Below, one piece after another: positions 15,727 to 23,186 of a stretch of 64,000 bases of DNA; within the stretch, counting starts at the first letter, position 1; each line of letters begins with the position of its first letter. The notes under the pieces were generated by a model. That model saw nothing but the letters and a program-made list of their open reading frames with translations. It searched no databases and was not told the DNA's origin. The position numbers and the translations under genes were made by a program. This DNA comes from a bacterium (GTDB lineage: Bacteria > Myxococcota_A > Bradymonadia > UBA7976 > UBA1532): positions 1 to 64,000 of the forward strand of contig JAUHXC010000010.1 of the NCBI GenBank assembly GCA_030427205.1, written 5' to 3'.

Positions 15727-17418
15727 ATGCGCGCACAAACCGATCTGCTGCTCGGCCTCAAGGCCGCCGCCGACTTCGAAGGCCGGGCCGTCGCCGCCCT
15801 CACCCACCTGCTCGATACCGTCGACGCCACGTTGCGCATGGGCGACTGGCCCGGGGCCCGCCTGCTGCGGGCGATGGTGCACCTGCGGCGCGGCGGGGGT
15901 TATGCCGGGGCCTGGGTGCTCGAAGCCGGCGCCGAGGGGCTCGCGCCGCCGCGGGGCGAGGAGCAGCTCTTGCCCTCGGCGACCGCCTGGCGGGCGATGG
16001 CCGAGACCGGGCGACCGGTGGTGCTCGACGTGGCCCTGCGCACGGTCACCGGCGTCGACGGGCAGAGCGAGACGGTGCGCTGGTCGGACCCGCGCTCGAC
16101 GCCGCTGCCCGAGGCCTCGCAGGTGCGCCTGCAGGCCCGTGAGGCGACGCATATCACGCTGTTGCCCTTGATCGATCCGGAGGGCGCTCGGGGCGCGATC
16201 TCGATCGAGGTCCGCTGCCGGGCCGCCATCGGTACCCCGTTCGTCTGGCCGGCTTGCCTCGACGCGCTGGAGATCGCCGCGGCGCTGGCCGGGCCGTGGC
16301 TGCTCGATCCGCGCATGGCGCTCGGGTCGGTCGACCGGCCCCTGCCCGACCGTGGGCTGCCGGTGATCGGACCGACCATGGCGCCCATCGCCCAGTTGGT
16401 GGAGGTCTTCGCCGCCGAGGACGAGACGCTGCTCATCCGCGGCGAGACCGGCACCGGCAAGTCGCGGCTGGCCCGCTGGTGCCACGGCCGCTCCCGGCGG
16501 CACGGCGGGCCGTTCGTGGTGCTCGACCTGCTCGCGGTGCCCGACCAGACCCGCACCGGCGAGCTCTTCGGCTGGCGCCGTGGCGCGTTCACCGGCGCCA
16601 TGCGCGACCACGAGGGCGCGGTGAGCCGGGCCGAGGGCGGCACGCTGTTCATCGACGAGGTCGACAAGCTCTCGCTCGAAGCGCAGGCGATGCTGCTGCG
16701 GCTGCTCGAAGAGAAGGTCTACCGTCCGCTCGGCGACGACGGCGCGGCCCGCGCGGCGGATGTGCGCTTCATCGTCGGCACCAACATCGACCTGGGGCAG
16801 GCGGTGCGCGAAGGGCGGTTCCGCGCCGATCTGCTGTATCGCATCGACGTGCTGCCGGTGGCCCTGCCGCCGCTGCGTGAGCGGCGGGACGAGATCGCCG
16901 ACTGGGCCCGCTTCATGCTCGATCGGCTGGCCGACGAGCGCGGCTCGGCCCCGCAGGCGCTGGCCGAGGCGACCGCCCGTGCGCTGAAAGGCCGCCCGTG
17001 GCCGGGCAACCTGCGTCAGCTGGACAACGTGCTGCGCCGGGCGGCCGCCCTGGCCCGCATGGACGGGCCCCCGGCGACCCTCGAGCCGCGGCATCTGCAG
17101 CGGGCGGAGGGGTTGTCGAGCGTCGGCGGCGGCGACGCGCTGGGCGGCCTCGAAGAGGGCCTCGACGGGCTTCTCCAGGCGGTCGATCGGCTGGAGGCGC
17201 CGCCGGCGGTGGACTGGCCCGGTGGGCTGCACGGGCTGCTGCTGGCCCGGGCGGTGCGCTACACCGGCGATCGCGATCGGGCGTTCACGCTGCTGGGCCG
17301 GGGAGACGTGGTGGCCAACCGCAACCACAACCGCACGCTGAAGCGGGAGTGGGCCAAGGCGCTGGCGCTGCTCGACGCCTTGGGGCAGAGCCCGGGCGAC
17401 CGGACGCCGCCGGGCTGA
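15727..17418 (+). CDS. Sigma-54-dependent enhancer-binding protein (AAA+)
   Basis: Transcription activator of 563 residues. The N-terminal sensory region (about 1-205) looks GAF-like, without an obvious receiver domain. The AAA+ domain follows: Walker A GETGTGKS (239-246), sigma-54 contact loop GAFTGA (286-291), Walker B LFIDEVDK, and arginine-finger region FRADLLYRI. The post-AAA segment contains PWPGNLRQLDNVLRRA. The C-terminus (RAVRYTGDRDRAFTLLGRGD) is in the position of a Fis-type helix-turn-helix but is atypical. Such proteins hydrolyse ATP to open sigma-54 promoters. The gene is divergent from the JmjC-like unit, which it may regulate. Confidence 0.9.
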   Translation: MRAQTDLLLGLKAAADFEGRAVAALTHLLDTVDATLRMGDWPGARLLRAMVHLRRGGGYAGAWVLEAGAEGLAPPRGEEQLLPSATAWRAMAETGRPVVLDVALRTVTGVDGQSETVRWSDPRSTPLPEASQVRLQAREATHITLLPLIDPEGARGAISIEVRCRAAIGTPFVWPACLDALEIAAALAGPWLLDPRMALGSVDRPLPDRGLPVIGPTMAPIAQLVEVFAAEDETLLIRGETGTGKSRLARWCHGRSRRHGGPFVVLDLLAVPDQTRTGELFGWRRGAFTGAMRDHEGAVSRAEGGTLFIDEVDKLSLEAQAMLLRLLEEKVYRPLGDDGAARAADVRFIVGTNIDLGQAVREGRFRADLLYRIDVLPVALPPLRERRDEIADWARFMLDRLADERGSAPQALAEATARALKGRPWPGNLRQLDNVLRRAAALARMDGPPATLEPRHLQRAEGLSSVGGGDALGGLEEGLDGLLQAVDRLEAPPAVDWPGGLHGLLLARAVRYTGDRDRAFTLLGRGDVVANRNHNRTLKREWAKALALLDALGQSPGDRTPPG

Positions 17419-17427
17419 GGCCGGGGG

Positions 17428-17697
17428 TCAGTGGAGCAATTCGTCGAGGGTCCGGGCGGTGAAGAGGCGGCCGGTCCAGCGGTCGAGGGTATCGCTGTCG
17501 GCGGCGTCGAGGCGGGCGCGGGTGGCAGGGTCGGGCTCGCCGAAGCGGTCGGCGAGGAGGCGCAGCAGCATGGCGAGTTGCCCCTGGCGGCGACCGCGTT
17601 CGATGCCCTGTTCGATGCCCTGTTCGATGCCCTGTTCGATGCCTTTGGCGAAGCCCCGCGCTTCGCCGCGGGCCTCCAGACGTTCGGCGGTGGTCAT
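17428..17697 (-). CDS. Stand-alone C-terminal Rpn fragment (RpnS-like candidate)
   Basis: An 89-residue protein beginning [16 protein letters not shown], followed by four GIEQ/GIER tetrapeptides and the domain ending [11 protein letters not shown]. It corresponds to the last 105 residues of the Rpn nuclease next to it. The ATG at 17697 is preceded by a perfect AAGGAGG with five-base spacing, so it can be translated although the duplicated upstream part is frameshifted. In E. coli, Rpn nuclease toxins are reported to be inhibited by short C-terminal products translated from an internal start; this fragment has the same composition as such a product, as a separate gene copy. The open frame also extends to 17856, but those residues are out of frame with the family. 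Confidence 0.6.
   Translation of the reverse strand: MTTAERLEARGEARGFAKGIEQGIEQGIEQGIERGRRQGQLAMLLRLLADRFGEPDPATRARLDAADSDTLDRWTGRLFTARTLDELLH
17599..17646. repeat. 12-bp coding minisatellite, 4 units
   Basis: Four consecutive units of TTCGATGCCCTG-type sequence (48 bp) encode G-I-E-Q/R tetrapeptides on the minus strand. The matching array in the full-length gene has eight units, so unit number changes without loss of frame. Confidence 0.9.
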
Positions 17698-17874
17698 GAC
17701 GGCCTCCTTGACGGCGGGCGGCACTCGATGGGCGATGCGGCTGCTCGACGGTGCCGGTCCGCAGCTCGCTGACGCAGAAGATGCAGTAGAGCGACTGTAC
17801 GACGGCGTCGACCGCGCCGGTTCTTCGAGGCGATGGCGGTTGCGCAGCATCAACAAACCGGCCGTGGTCAGGGG

Positions 17875-18948
17875 TCAGTCGAGCAATTCGTCGAGGGTCC
17901 GGGCGGTGAAGAGGCGGCCGGTCCAGCGGTCGAGGGTATCGCTGTCGGCGGCGTCGAGGCGGGCGCGGGTAGCGGGGTCGGGCTCGCCGAAGCGGTCGGT
18001 GAGGAGGCGCAGCAGCATGGCGAGCTGCCCCTGGCGGCGTCCGCGTTCGATGCCCTGTTCGATGCCCTGTTCGATGCCCTGTTCGATGCCCTGTTCGATG
18101 CCCTTTTCGATGCCCTTTTCCATGCCCTGTTCGATGCCTTTGGCGAAGCCCCGTGCTTCGCCGCGGGCCTCCAGACGTTCGGCGGTGGTCATGACGGCCT
18201 CCTTGACGGCGGGCGGCACTCGATGGGCGATGCGCTGCTCGACGGTGCCGGTCTGCAACTCGCTGACACGATAGATATAGTAGAGCGACTGTACGACGGC
18301 GTCGACCGCGCCGGGGATTCGGGCGACCGCTACGAGGTGCTCGATCAGGCGGTCGAGGGCGGCCGGCTCTTCGAGGCGATGGCGGTTGCGCAGCATCAAC
18401 AAGCCGGCCGTGGTCAGGGCGACGCGAGTCGACGTCTCGATCTCGTCGTCGGTGGTGCGGTTGAGGTCGTCGAGCAACAGCCGCAGGCGGGGCAGATGCG
18501 GGTCCAGCGCTTGGGCCAGCGCGTCGGGCAGGTCGAGCAGGTCACGCAGGTCGAGCGGCGCGGTCCACGGGCGCTCGCCATGATACAGCACCAGCGGCAG
18601 GATGGCGGGCAGCCGGGTTGCCTGCGGGTGGTCGCGGCGCCAGCGCTCCCAGATGCGCACCATGTAGACCAGCGCGCGGTAGGGCATCAGCCCGTCGGGC
18701 GACGACTGGTGCTCGAGCAGGACGAAGACGAAGCCCTCGCGGCCGTCGATGCGGGCGCGGAAGACGAGGTCGGCGCGGCGGTCGGTGAGGTCTGCGCCGA
18801 CGAACTCGGTGGGCAGCGGCTCGAAGCTGTCCCAGTCGATGTGCTCGTGGGCGGCGGGCGGCAGCAGGCGGCGGACCACGTCGGCGGAGACCTCGGGTCG
18901 GCCGAAGAGGCTCTTGAACAACGCGTCGTGTGGGTTGGATGAGCCCAT
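17875..18948 (-). CDS. Rpn-family PD-(D/E)XK nuclease (recombination-promoting nuclease / putative transposase)
   Basis: A 357-residue protein of the Rpn family. The N-terminal signature [15 protein letters not shown] is followed by the nuclease core [27 protein letters not shown] (Asp, then Glu-x-Gln, as in the family), [13 protein letters not shown] and ILPLVLYHG. The catalytic residues appear intact. The C-terminus has eight tetrapeptides ([16 protein letters not shown]) and the domain ending [12 protein letters not shown]. Family members cut DNA, promote RecA-independent recombination and have been linked to toxicity and phage defence. An internal ATG at 18192 with AAGGAGG could yield a separate 105-residue C-terminal product. 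The gene lies directly beside a duplicated 3' fragment. Confidence 0.9.
   Translation of the reverse strand: MGSSNPHDALFKSLFGRPEVSADVVRRLLPPAAHEHIDWDSFEPLPTEFVGADLTDRRADLVFRARIDGREGFVFVLLEHQSSPDGLMPYRALVYMVRIWERWRRDHPQATRLPAILPLVLYHGERPWTAPLDLRDLLDLPDALAQALDPHLPRLRLLLDDLNRTTDDEIETSTRVALTTAGLLMLRNRHRLEEPAALDRLIEHLVAVARIPGAVDAVVQSLYYIYRVSELQTGTVEQRIAHRVPPAVKEAVMTTAERLEARGEARGFAKGIEQGMEKGIEKGIEQGIEQGIEQGIEQGIERGRRQGQLAMLLRLLTDRFGEPDPATRARLDAADSDTLDRWTGRLFTARTLDELLD
18046..18141. repeat. 12-bp coding minisatellite, 8 units
   Basis: Eight units of 12 bp (96 bp), five of them identical TTCGATGCCCTG and three variants, encode the GIEQ-type tetrapeptide repeat of the Rpn protein. The near identity of units suggests ongoing copy-number change that always keeps the reading frame. 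Confidence 0.92.
18190..18204 (-). promoter_or_regulatory. Internal Shine-Dalgarno and ATG inside the Rpn gene
   Basis: AAGGAGG (18204-18198), five spacer bases, then an in-frame ATG (18192-18190) opening [15 protein letters not shown]. This is one of the best ribosome-binding sites in the window, yet it lies mid-gene. It would direct a 105-residue C-terminal product (17875-18192), as described for in-gene RpnS proteins. The same site is conserved in the duplicated fragment (17709-17695). Confidence 0.65.
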
Positions 18949-19017
18949 GCCGAGGGACTACGGGACGAGGGTCGCCGCCTGTCCGCAGGGCCGTGTTTTG
19001 GGGCGGTTGAACCGGGA

Positions 19018-19692
19018 TCAGTCCTGGGGCACGTTGCCGCCGCCGCTGCCCGGCCCGCCGGGGAAGTCGGCGACGTCCTCGTAGAAGGCCCACGCCACCG
19101 ACGACAGGTGCCCCGGGTCGCCGCTCTGGTTGTCGATGAACTGCTGGGCGCTGAGGCTGGTCGTCGAGTCGATCTGGAGCTCGTAGAGCGGCCCCGCCTC
19201 GAGGTCGCTGGCGAGCTTCCACAAGACCCGCGAGCCGCCGCTGACCGACCGCCGCAGCGCGGTGGCGTAGAGCACGCCGTCGCGGGTGACCTCGATGATC
19301 TCGTCGCCGCCGGTCGTGGCGTCGGGCACCACCGACTTGCCGTTGCTGTCGGTGCCGTCGGCGTTCGCGAAGCGGAAGACCCGCCGGTGGGCGTATTGCA
19401 CCGCCAGCGTCGGGTTGGCGTTGAGCCAGCTGATGAAGCCGGCGCGGTTCTTGTTCTGGGTGCCGTCGTTGGAGCCGATCTCGGTCTTGCCCACATCGGT
19501 GAAGCTGGTCGTCGAGGCGGTCCAATGCTCGATGTGCACCTCGGCGACGCCGTTGGGCGCGCCGCCGACCGGGTAGGCGGCGCTGCGGGCCTCGGTGGTG
19601 CCGTTGCGCGGCATGCCCATCGAGCCATGGTCGAGCTCATAGGCGTTGTTGCTGGGCCAGAAAATACGCAAGGGCGGCATGCTGACGATCAT
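19018..19692 (-). CDS. Hypothetical protein, probable beta-rich
   Basis: A 224-residue protein starting MIVSMPPLRIF, with GAGGAGG just before ATG 19692. No signal peptide is obvious. It contains GGAPNGVAEVHIEHWTAST, VFRFANADGTDSNGKSVV and SGGSRVLWKLASDLEAGPLY and ends in a Gly-rich tail. The composition (Thr, Gly, Asn, Asp, alternating hydrophobics) suggests a beta sandwich. No family recognised. It lies between the Rpn gene and the Ser/Thr kinase, same strand as both. Confidence 0.75.
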   Translation of the reverse strand: MIVSMPPLRIFWPSNNAYELDHGSMGMPRNGTTEARSAAYPVGGAPNGVAEVHIEHWTASTTSFTDVGKTEIGSNDGTQNKNRAGFISWLNANPTLAVQYAHRRVFRFANADGTDSNGKSVVPDATTGGDEIIEVTRDGVLYATALRRSVSGGSRVLWKLASDLEAGPLYELQIDSTTSLSAQQFIDNQSGDPGHLSSVAWAFYEDVADFPGGPGSGGGNVPQD

Positions 19693-19831
19693 GGGGACCT
19701 CCTCGGGTCTGCGGTGGATGACGCGGTCTGGACGTACGCGATGGGCAAAGCGAGCGGCGTGCCAGCCCGAGCCTTCGCACGGGCGCCGGATGCGCGGCTG
19801 ATCTGCGTCAGAGGTGACGGCGGCGCGTCCG

Positions 19832-22801
19832 TCATGACGCCGTCGCTTCGACGAGGCTCGTGAGCTCGAGCCGATGATGATGGTGGGCGGTCGGGACCGT
19901 CGCGGCCCAGCGGCGAGCCGCGGCGGTCCACGGGGCAGGCGGGGCCGGGTGGCAGCGGCGGGCGACGCCGATGAGTTGTGCCGCCACCCGCGGGAGGCGG
20001 GCGAGGCTCGGTGCGGAGAGCACGTCGGCGGCGAAGGCCTCGACGTCCGTCGGCGGCGGACGCTCGATGAGCATGCGCAGCGCGGTCGCCATGCGGCCCA
20101 CGTCGCGTTGGCCCGAGCGGCGGGCGCGCTCGGCGGCGGTCTCGGCGAGCGTACGCGCGGTCTCCTCCTGCCCCGCACGCCAGGCGATGGCGCCCTCGTT
20201 GAGCGCGATCAGCGCCGCCAATGTCACGTGCTGCAGCTCGCCGGCGGCGGCTGCCAGCGCAGTATCGGGCGCCTCGGCCCCGGCGCTGCGATAGGCGACC
20301 GCGCGCACGATCCGCTCGCCCATCGCTTCGAGCAGCGCCAGCCGACGCTGCCCGGCCCGTCGCTTCAGCCGAGCGGCGATCCGTGCGGCGCGGTCGAATT
20401 CGAACCCTTCGAGCAACGCGAAGCCGGCATTGGCCAGACACGCCAGCCGCCCTTGCTCGTCGGCGCGCTCTTCGGCAGCTCTCAGATGCAGCGTCGCGGC
20501 CTCGGCGAAGCGGCCCTGGCGATACAGCAGGTTGCCGCGCCATCCGGTCCAGCGGGCGCGCACCGCCGGCGCCCGCGCGGTGAACCAGTCGGCCATCTCG
20601 TCGAGCACCTGCTGTGAGGCGGCCGGGCTCTCGTAGATCGCGGCGGTGGCCAGCAAGTTGAGTCGGGCGAGCTCCAACCACTCGTCTTCCAGCGGCGCGA
20701 TGCACTGAAGCGACCGCCGCAGCGCGCTGGGGTCGACCCGGCCGAGCTGACCGGCGATGGCCAGCAGACGGTCGGCGGCGCGCAGCGTCGGCGGCGGATC
20801 GTCTCGCGCAGGACGGTCGCGAGCGTACTCGGCCCGCACGAGCCCGACCCGGGAACGACCGTCCTCGGTCAGCGCCAGCCGTGTGAGGGCGAGCAGCAGT
20901 CGATCTTCATACGGCCCGCCGTCGGCCGACGCCTCTCTCCGCACGGCGCGCAAGGCCTCGATGGTCAGGCCTACGCCGTCGATCACCCGCCCGTCGGCCT
21001 CGGCCACCGCGGCGCGGTGCAGCGCCTCCTCGGTGAGCGCCGCCGGATCGCTGCCGGCGAGCAGATGGCCCAGCCGCCCCGCCGCGCCCATCGGCAGGGC
21101 CGCCGCCATGCGTCGGTGCAGCGCCGCCTGCCGCACCGTCGACCACGCCGGCAGCGCGCTGGCCGGCGCTCGCGGTTCGAAGCGGCCGTCGTCCAGCGCC
21201 GCCAGCGCCCCTTGGTCGACCAGCTCGAGCACCGCCAGCTCGACCTCCCATGTGGGTCGGTCGAGCGCGAGGGCCAGGTGCTCGGCGGTCGTATGGGGCC
21301 AGGCCAGATGGGCCGCGGCCACCACGTCGGCCAGGGCCCCCTGCAGCTCGGCGCCGCCGCTCACCGCCCGCGGCCGGGAGAGCGCCTGCTGCAGCGCGGC
21401 CCGATCGATCGCGAAGCGCGGGCCGACCCGCCGGGCGACGCCGTTGGCCACCCAGCCGGCCAGGGTCTCGATGACATCGCCGCGCAGCCCGCCCGCGCGC
21501 TCGACCAGGGCCGCGGCGGGGTCGCTCACCAGGTGGAACAGCCGCTCGGGCCCGACGAAGAGCGGGTGCAGCTCGGCTGCGGCGATCGGACCGAGCACGA
21601 CGTCGGCGGTGGCCTCCGGCGGCGCGACCCGCAGCACGCGCCCGCGGGTCACGTCGAGCACCCGGGCGGTCCAGCGGTCGATGCCGTCGTCGGCCACCAC
21701 CACCCGCCCCGACAGCAGCAGCAGCTCGAGCTCGGCCTGCACCCGGGCGATCAGCGGCCCGTGGCCCGGCAGCGCGCTGGGATCGATCACGCCGGCGAGG
21801 CTCTCGAACGGCCGCTCGCCGGGCACCAGCCGCAGCACGGGGCGGTCGTGGGCCAGCGCGCGGGCGGCTTCGTCCAGCGCTCGGCTGCGGCCGCTGCGCC
21901 GCGGACCGCCGACGGTGCAGGCATGACCCGCGTCGACCCGGGCGACGAGCGCGTCGACCGGCGCGCGGCTGCCGAGCCAGGGCCAGGTCTCCTCGGCGCC
22001 GTCTCCCCGCAGGCAGGCGAGGGCCGCCGCCGCCGACGACGGGCGCTCGGCGGGGTTGCGGGCCAGCAGCCGATCGACCAGCGCGGTCACCCGCGGCGGC
22101 AGGGACGGCGCCAGCTCGGCGAGGGCCGGGGCCGGCGCGGTCAGCCGGGCCCGCATCAGCAGCGGCAGGCTGTCGCCGGGGTGCGGCGGGCGGCCGGCGA
22201 GGGCTTCGAAGGCCATCACCCCCACCGCGTACAGGTCGGCGCGGGCGTCGGCCGGCTGGCCCCGCATCTGCTCCGGCGCCTGATACAGGGGCGTGCCCAC
22301 CGCGGCGCCGGTGGCGGTCAGCGTGCCGCCGAGCGGCGCGCCGCGGGCCAGCCCGAAGTCGAGCACCACCACCGATCCGCCGCGATCGACGAGCACGTTG
22401 GCCGGCTTGAGGTCGCGGTGCACGATGCCCAGACCGTGCACCCGATCGAGCACGGCCAGCAGCCCGTCGAGGCGGTCGAGCACCGCGGCGGCGTCGGCCG
22501 CGTCTCCTGGGAAGGGCGTCCCGTCGATGCGATCCATGACGATGAAGTGCCGGGCGCCCACCCGCCCCTCGTCGCGCAGCGGCACCACCCCCGGCATCTG
22601 CAGCGTGCGCAGCGCCGCGACCTCGCGCAGCACCCGCCGCCGCTCGTCGTCGTCCACCGGCGCGAGCAGCTTGATGGCCACCGCGGCGCCGGAGACGGTG
22701 TCCACCGCCGCGAAGACCTCGCCCCGGCTGCCGGCGCCCAGGCGCGCGCCGACGCGATAGCGCCCGGCGAGCAGATCGGGCGCTGGTGCGTCCTCCCCCA
22801 T
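19832..22801 (-). CDS. Ser/Thr protein kinase with degenerate ATPase and TPR-like C-terminal region
   Basis: A 989-residue protein. The kinase domain (about 15-270) has a glycine loop LGAGSRGEVF, ATP-binding Lys44 in VAIK, catalytic IVHRDLKPANVL (Asp130), DFG in VVLDFGLARG and APEQM in the activation loop, all intact. After it comes an AAA/STAND-like module starting GGPRRSGRS, where the Walker A Lys is replaced by Arg, then a long helical, TPR-like region to the end. The architecture recalls PknK-type kinases. ATG 22801 was chosen because the kinase fold begins at once; the frame is open upstream but non-kinase-like. Likely role: sensing a ligand through the helical region and phosphorylating regulators. 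Confidence 0.88.
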   Translation of the reverse strand: MGEDAPAPDLLAGRYRVGARLGAGSRGEVFAAVDTVSGAAVAIKLLAPVDDDERRRVLREVAALRTLQMPGVVPLRDEGRVGARHFIVMDRIDGTPFPGDAADAAAVLDRLDGLLAVLDRVHGLGIVHRDLKPANVLVDRGGSVVVLDFGLARGAPLGGTLTATGAAVGTPLYQAPEQMRGQPADARADLYAVGVMAFEALAGRPPHPGDSLPLLMRARLTAPAPALAELAPSLPPRVTALVDRLLARNPAERPSSAAAALACLRGDGAEETWPWLGSRAPVDALVARVDAGHACTVGGPRRSGRSRALDEAARALAHDRPVLRLVPGERPFESLAGVIDPSALPGHGPLIARVQAELELLLLSGRVVVADDGIDRWTARVLDVTRGRVLRVAPPEATADVVLGPIAAAELHPLFVGPERLFHLVSDPAAALVERAGGLRGDVIETLAGWVANGVARRVGPRFAIDRAALQQALSRPRAVSGGAELQGALADVVAAAHLAWPHTTAEHLALALDRPTWEVELAVLELVDQGALAALDDGRFEPRAPASALPAWSTVRQAALHRRMAAALPMGAAGRLGHLLAGSDPAALTEEALHRAAVAEADGRVIDGVGLTIEALRAVRREASADGGPYEDRLLLALTRLALTEDGRSRVGLVRAEYARDRPARDDPPPTLRAADRLLAIAGQLGRVDPSALRRSLQCIAPLEDEWLELARLNLLATAAIYESPAASQQVLDEMADWFTARAPAVRARWTGWRGNLLYRQGRFAEAATLHLRAAEERADEQGRLACLANAGFALLEGFEFDRAARIAARLKRRAGQRRLALLEAMGERIVRAVAYRSAGAEAPDTALAAAAGELQHVTLAALIALNEGAIAWRAGQEETARTLAETAAERARRSGQRDVGRMATALRMLIERPPPTDVEAFAADVLSAPSLARLPRVAAQLIGVARRCHPAPPAPWTAAARRWAATVPTAHHHHRLELTSLVEATAS

Positions 22802-23000
22802 GCGGTGACGATGCCCCGTCGCCGCGGCGAGCACAACGGCGACCCGGAGACCGGGGCCTCGCCCGACGTGCGCCGCATCGCCAACGGCTTCGAACCGGGT
22901 GAGACCAACGCCCGCATCGCCGGCACGCCAAGGCCGGCTGGCTCTGGCGCCCGCAACGACGCCCCCGGAGCTCCACGACCGTCGGCCTGCCGGCGCCGGC

Positions 23001-23186
23001 TCAGCCGCGGCGCAGCATCGCCGCGATGGCCCGGGCGAGCATCTCGGCGCCGGCGTCGTCGTCGGCCATCTCCCGCAGATCGGCCTGCGCCGCCCGTCGC
23101 CAGCGCCAGTCGCCCTCACGCTTGAGCCGGCGCACCTGCCCCTGGCGCGGGCAGCGCTCGGTGGCCTCGCGCGGCGGGCGCTTCAC
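23001..23186 (-). CDS. Small basic protein coupled to the zinc-ribbon gene
   Basis: A 61-residue, Arg-rich protein. Its GTG start at 23186 overlaps the stop of the upstream gene in a GTGA, which is the main reason to accept it. It has no hydrophobic segment or known motif; the C-terminal half (ADLREMADDDAGAEMLARAI) is likely helical. The approximately 200 bp between its stop and the kinase start at 22801 contains nothing recognisable. Confidence 0.5.
   Translation of the reverse strand: MKRPPREATERCPRQGQVRRLKREGDWRWRRAAQADLREMADDDAGAEMLARAIAAMLRRG

Larger units (their letters stand above)
17424..17873. repeat. Partial tandem duplication of the Rpn gene 3' part (paired with about 17869-18419)
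   Basis: This segment repeats the C-terminal half of the adjacent Rpn gene in the same orientation. Relative to the full copy it has four rather than eight 12-bp units, and an approximately 52-bp deletion between GCCGG repeats near 17820 that shifts the frame of its upstream portion. Otherwise the copies are nearly identical, indicating a recent event. Confidence 0.9.

Noticed and set aside
17875..18948. True transposase / insertion sequence
   Set aside because: Family is often labelled transposase, but no terminal inverted repeats, target duplications or DDE motif were found.
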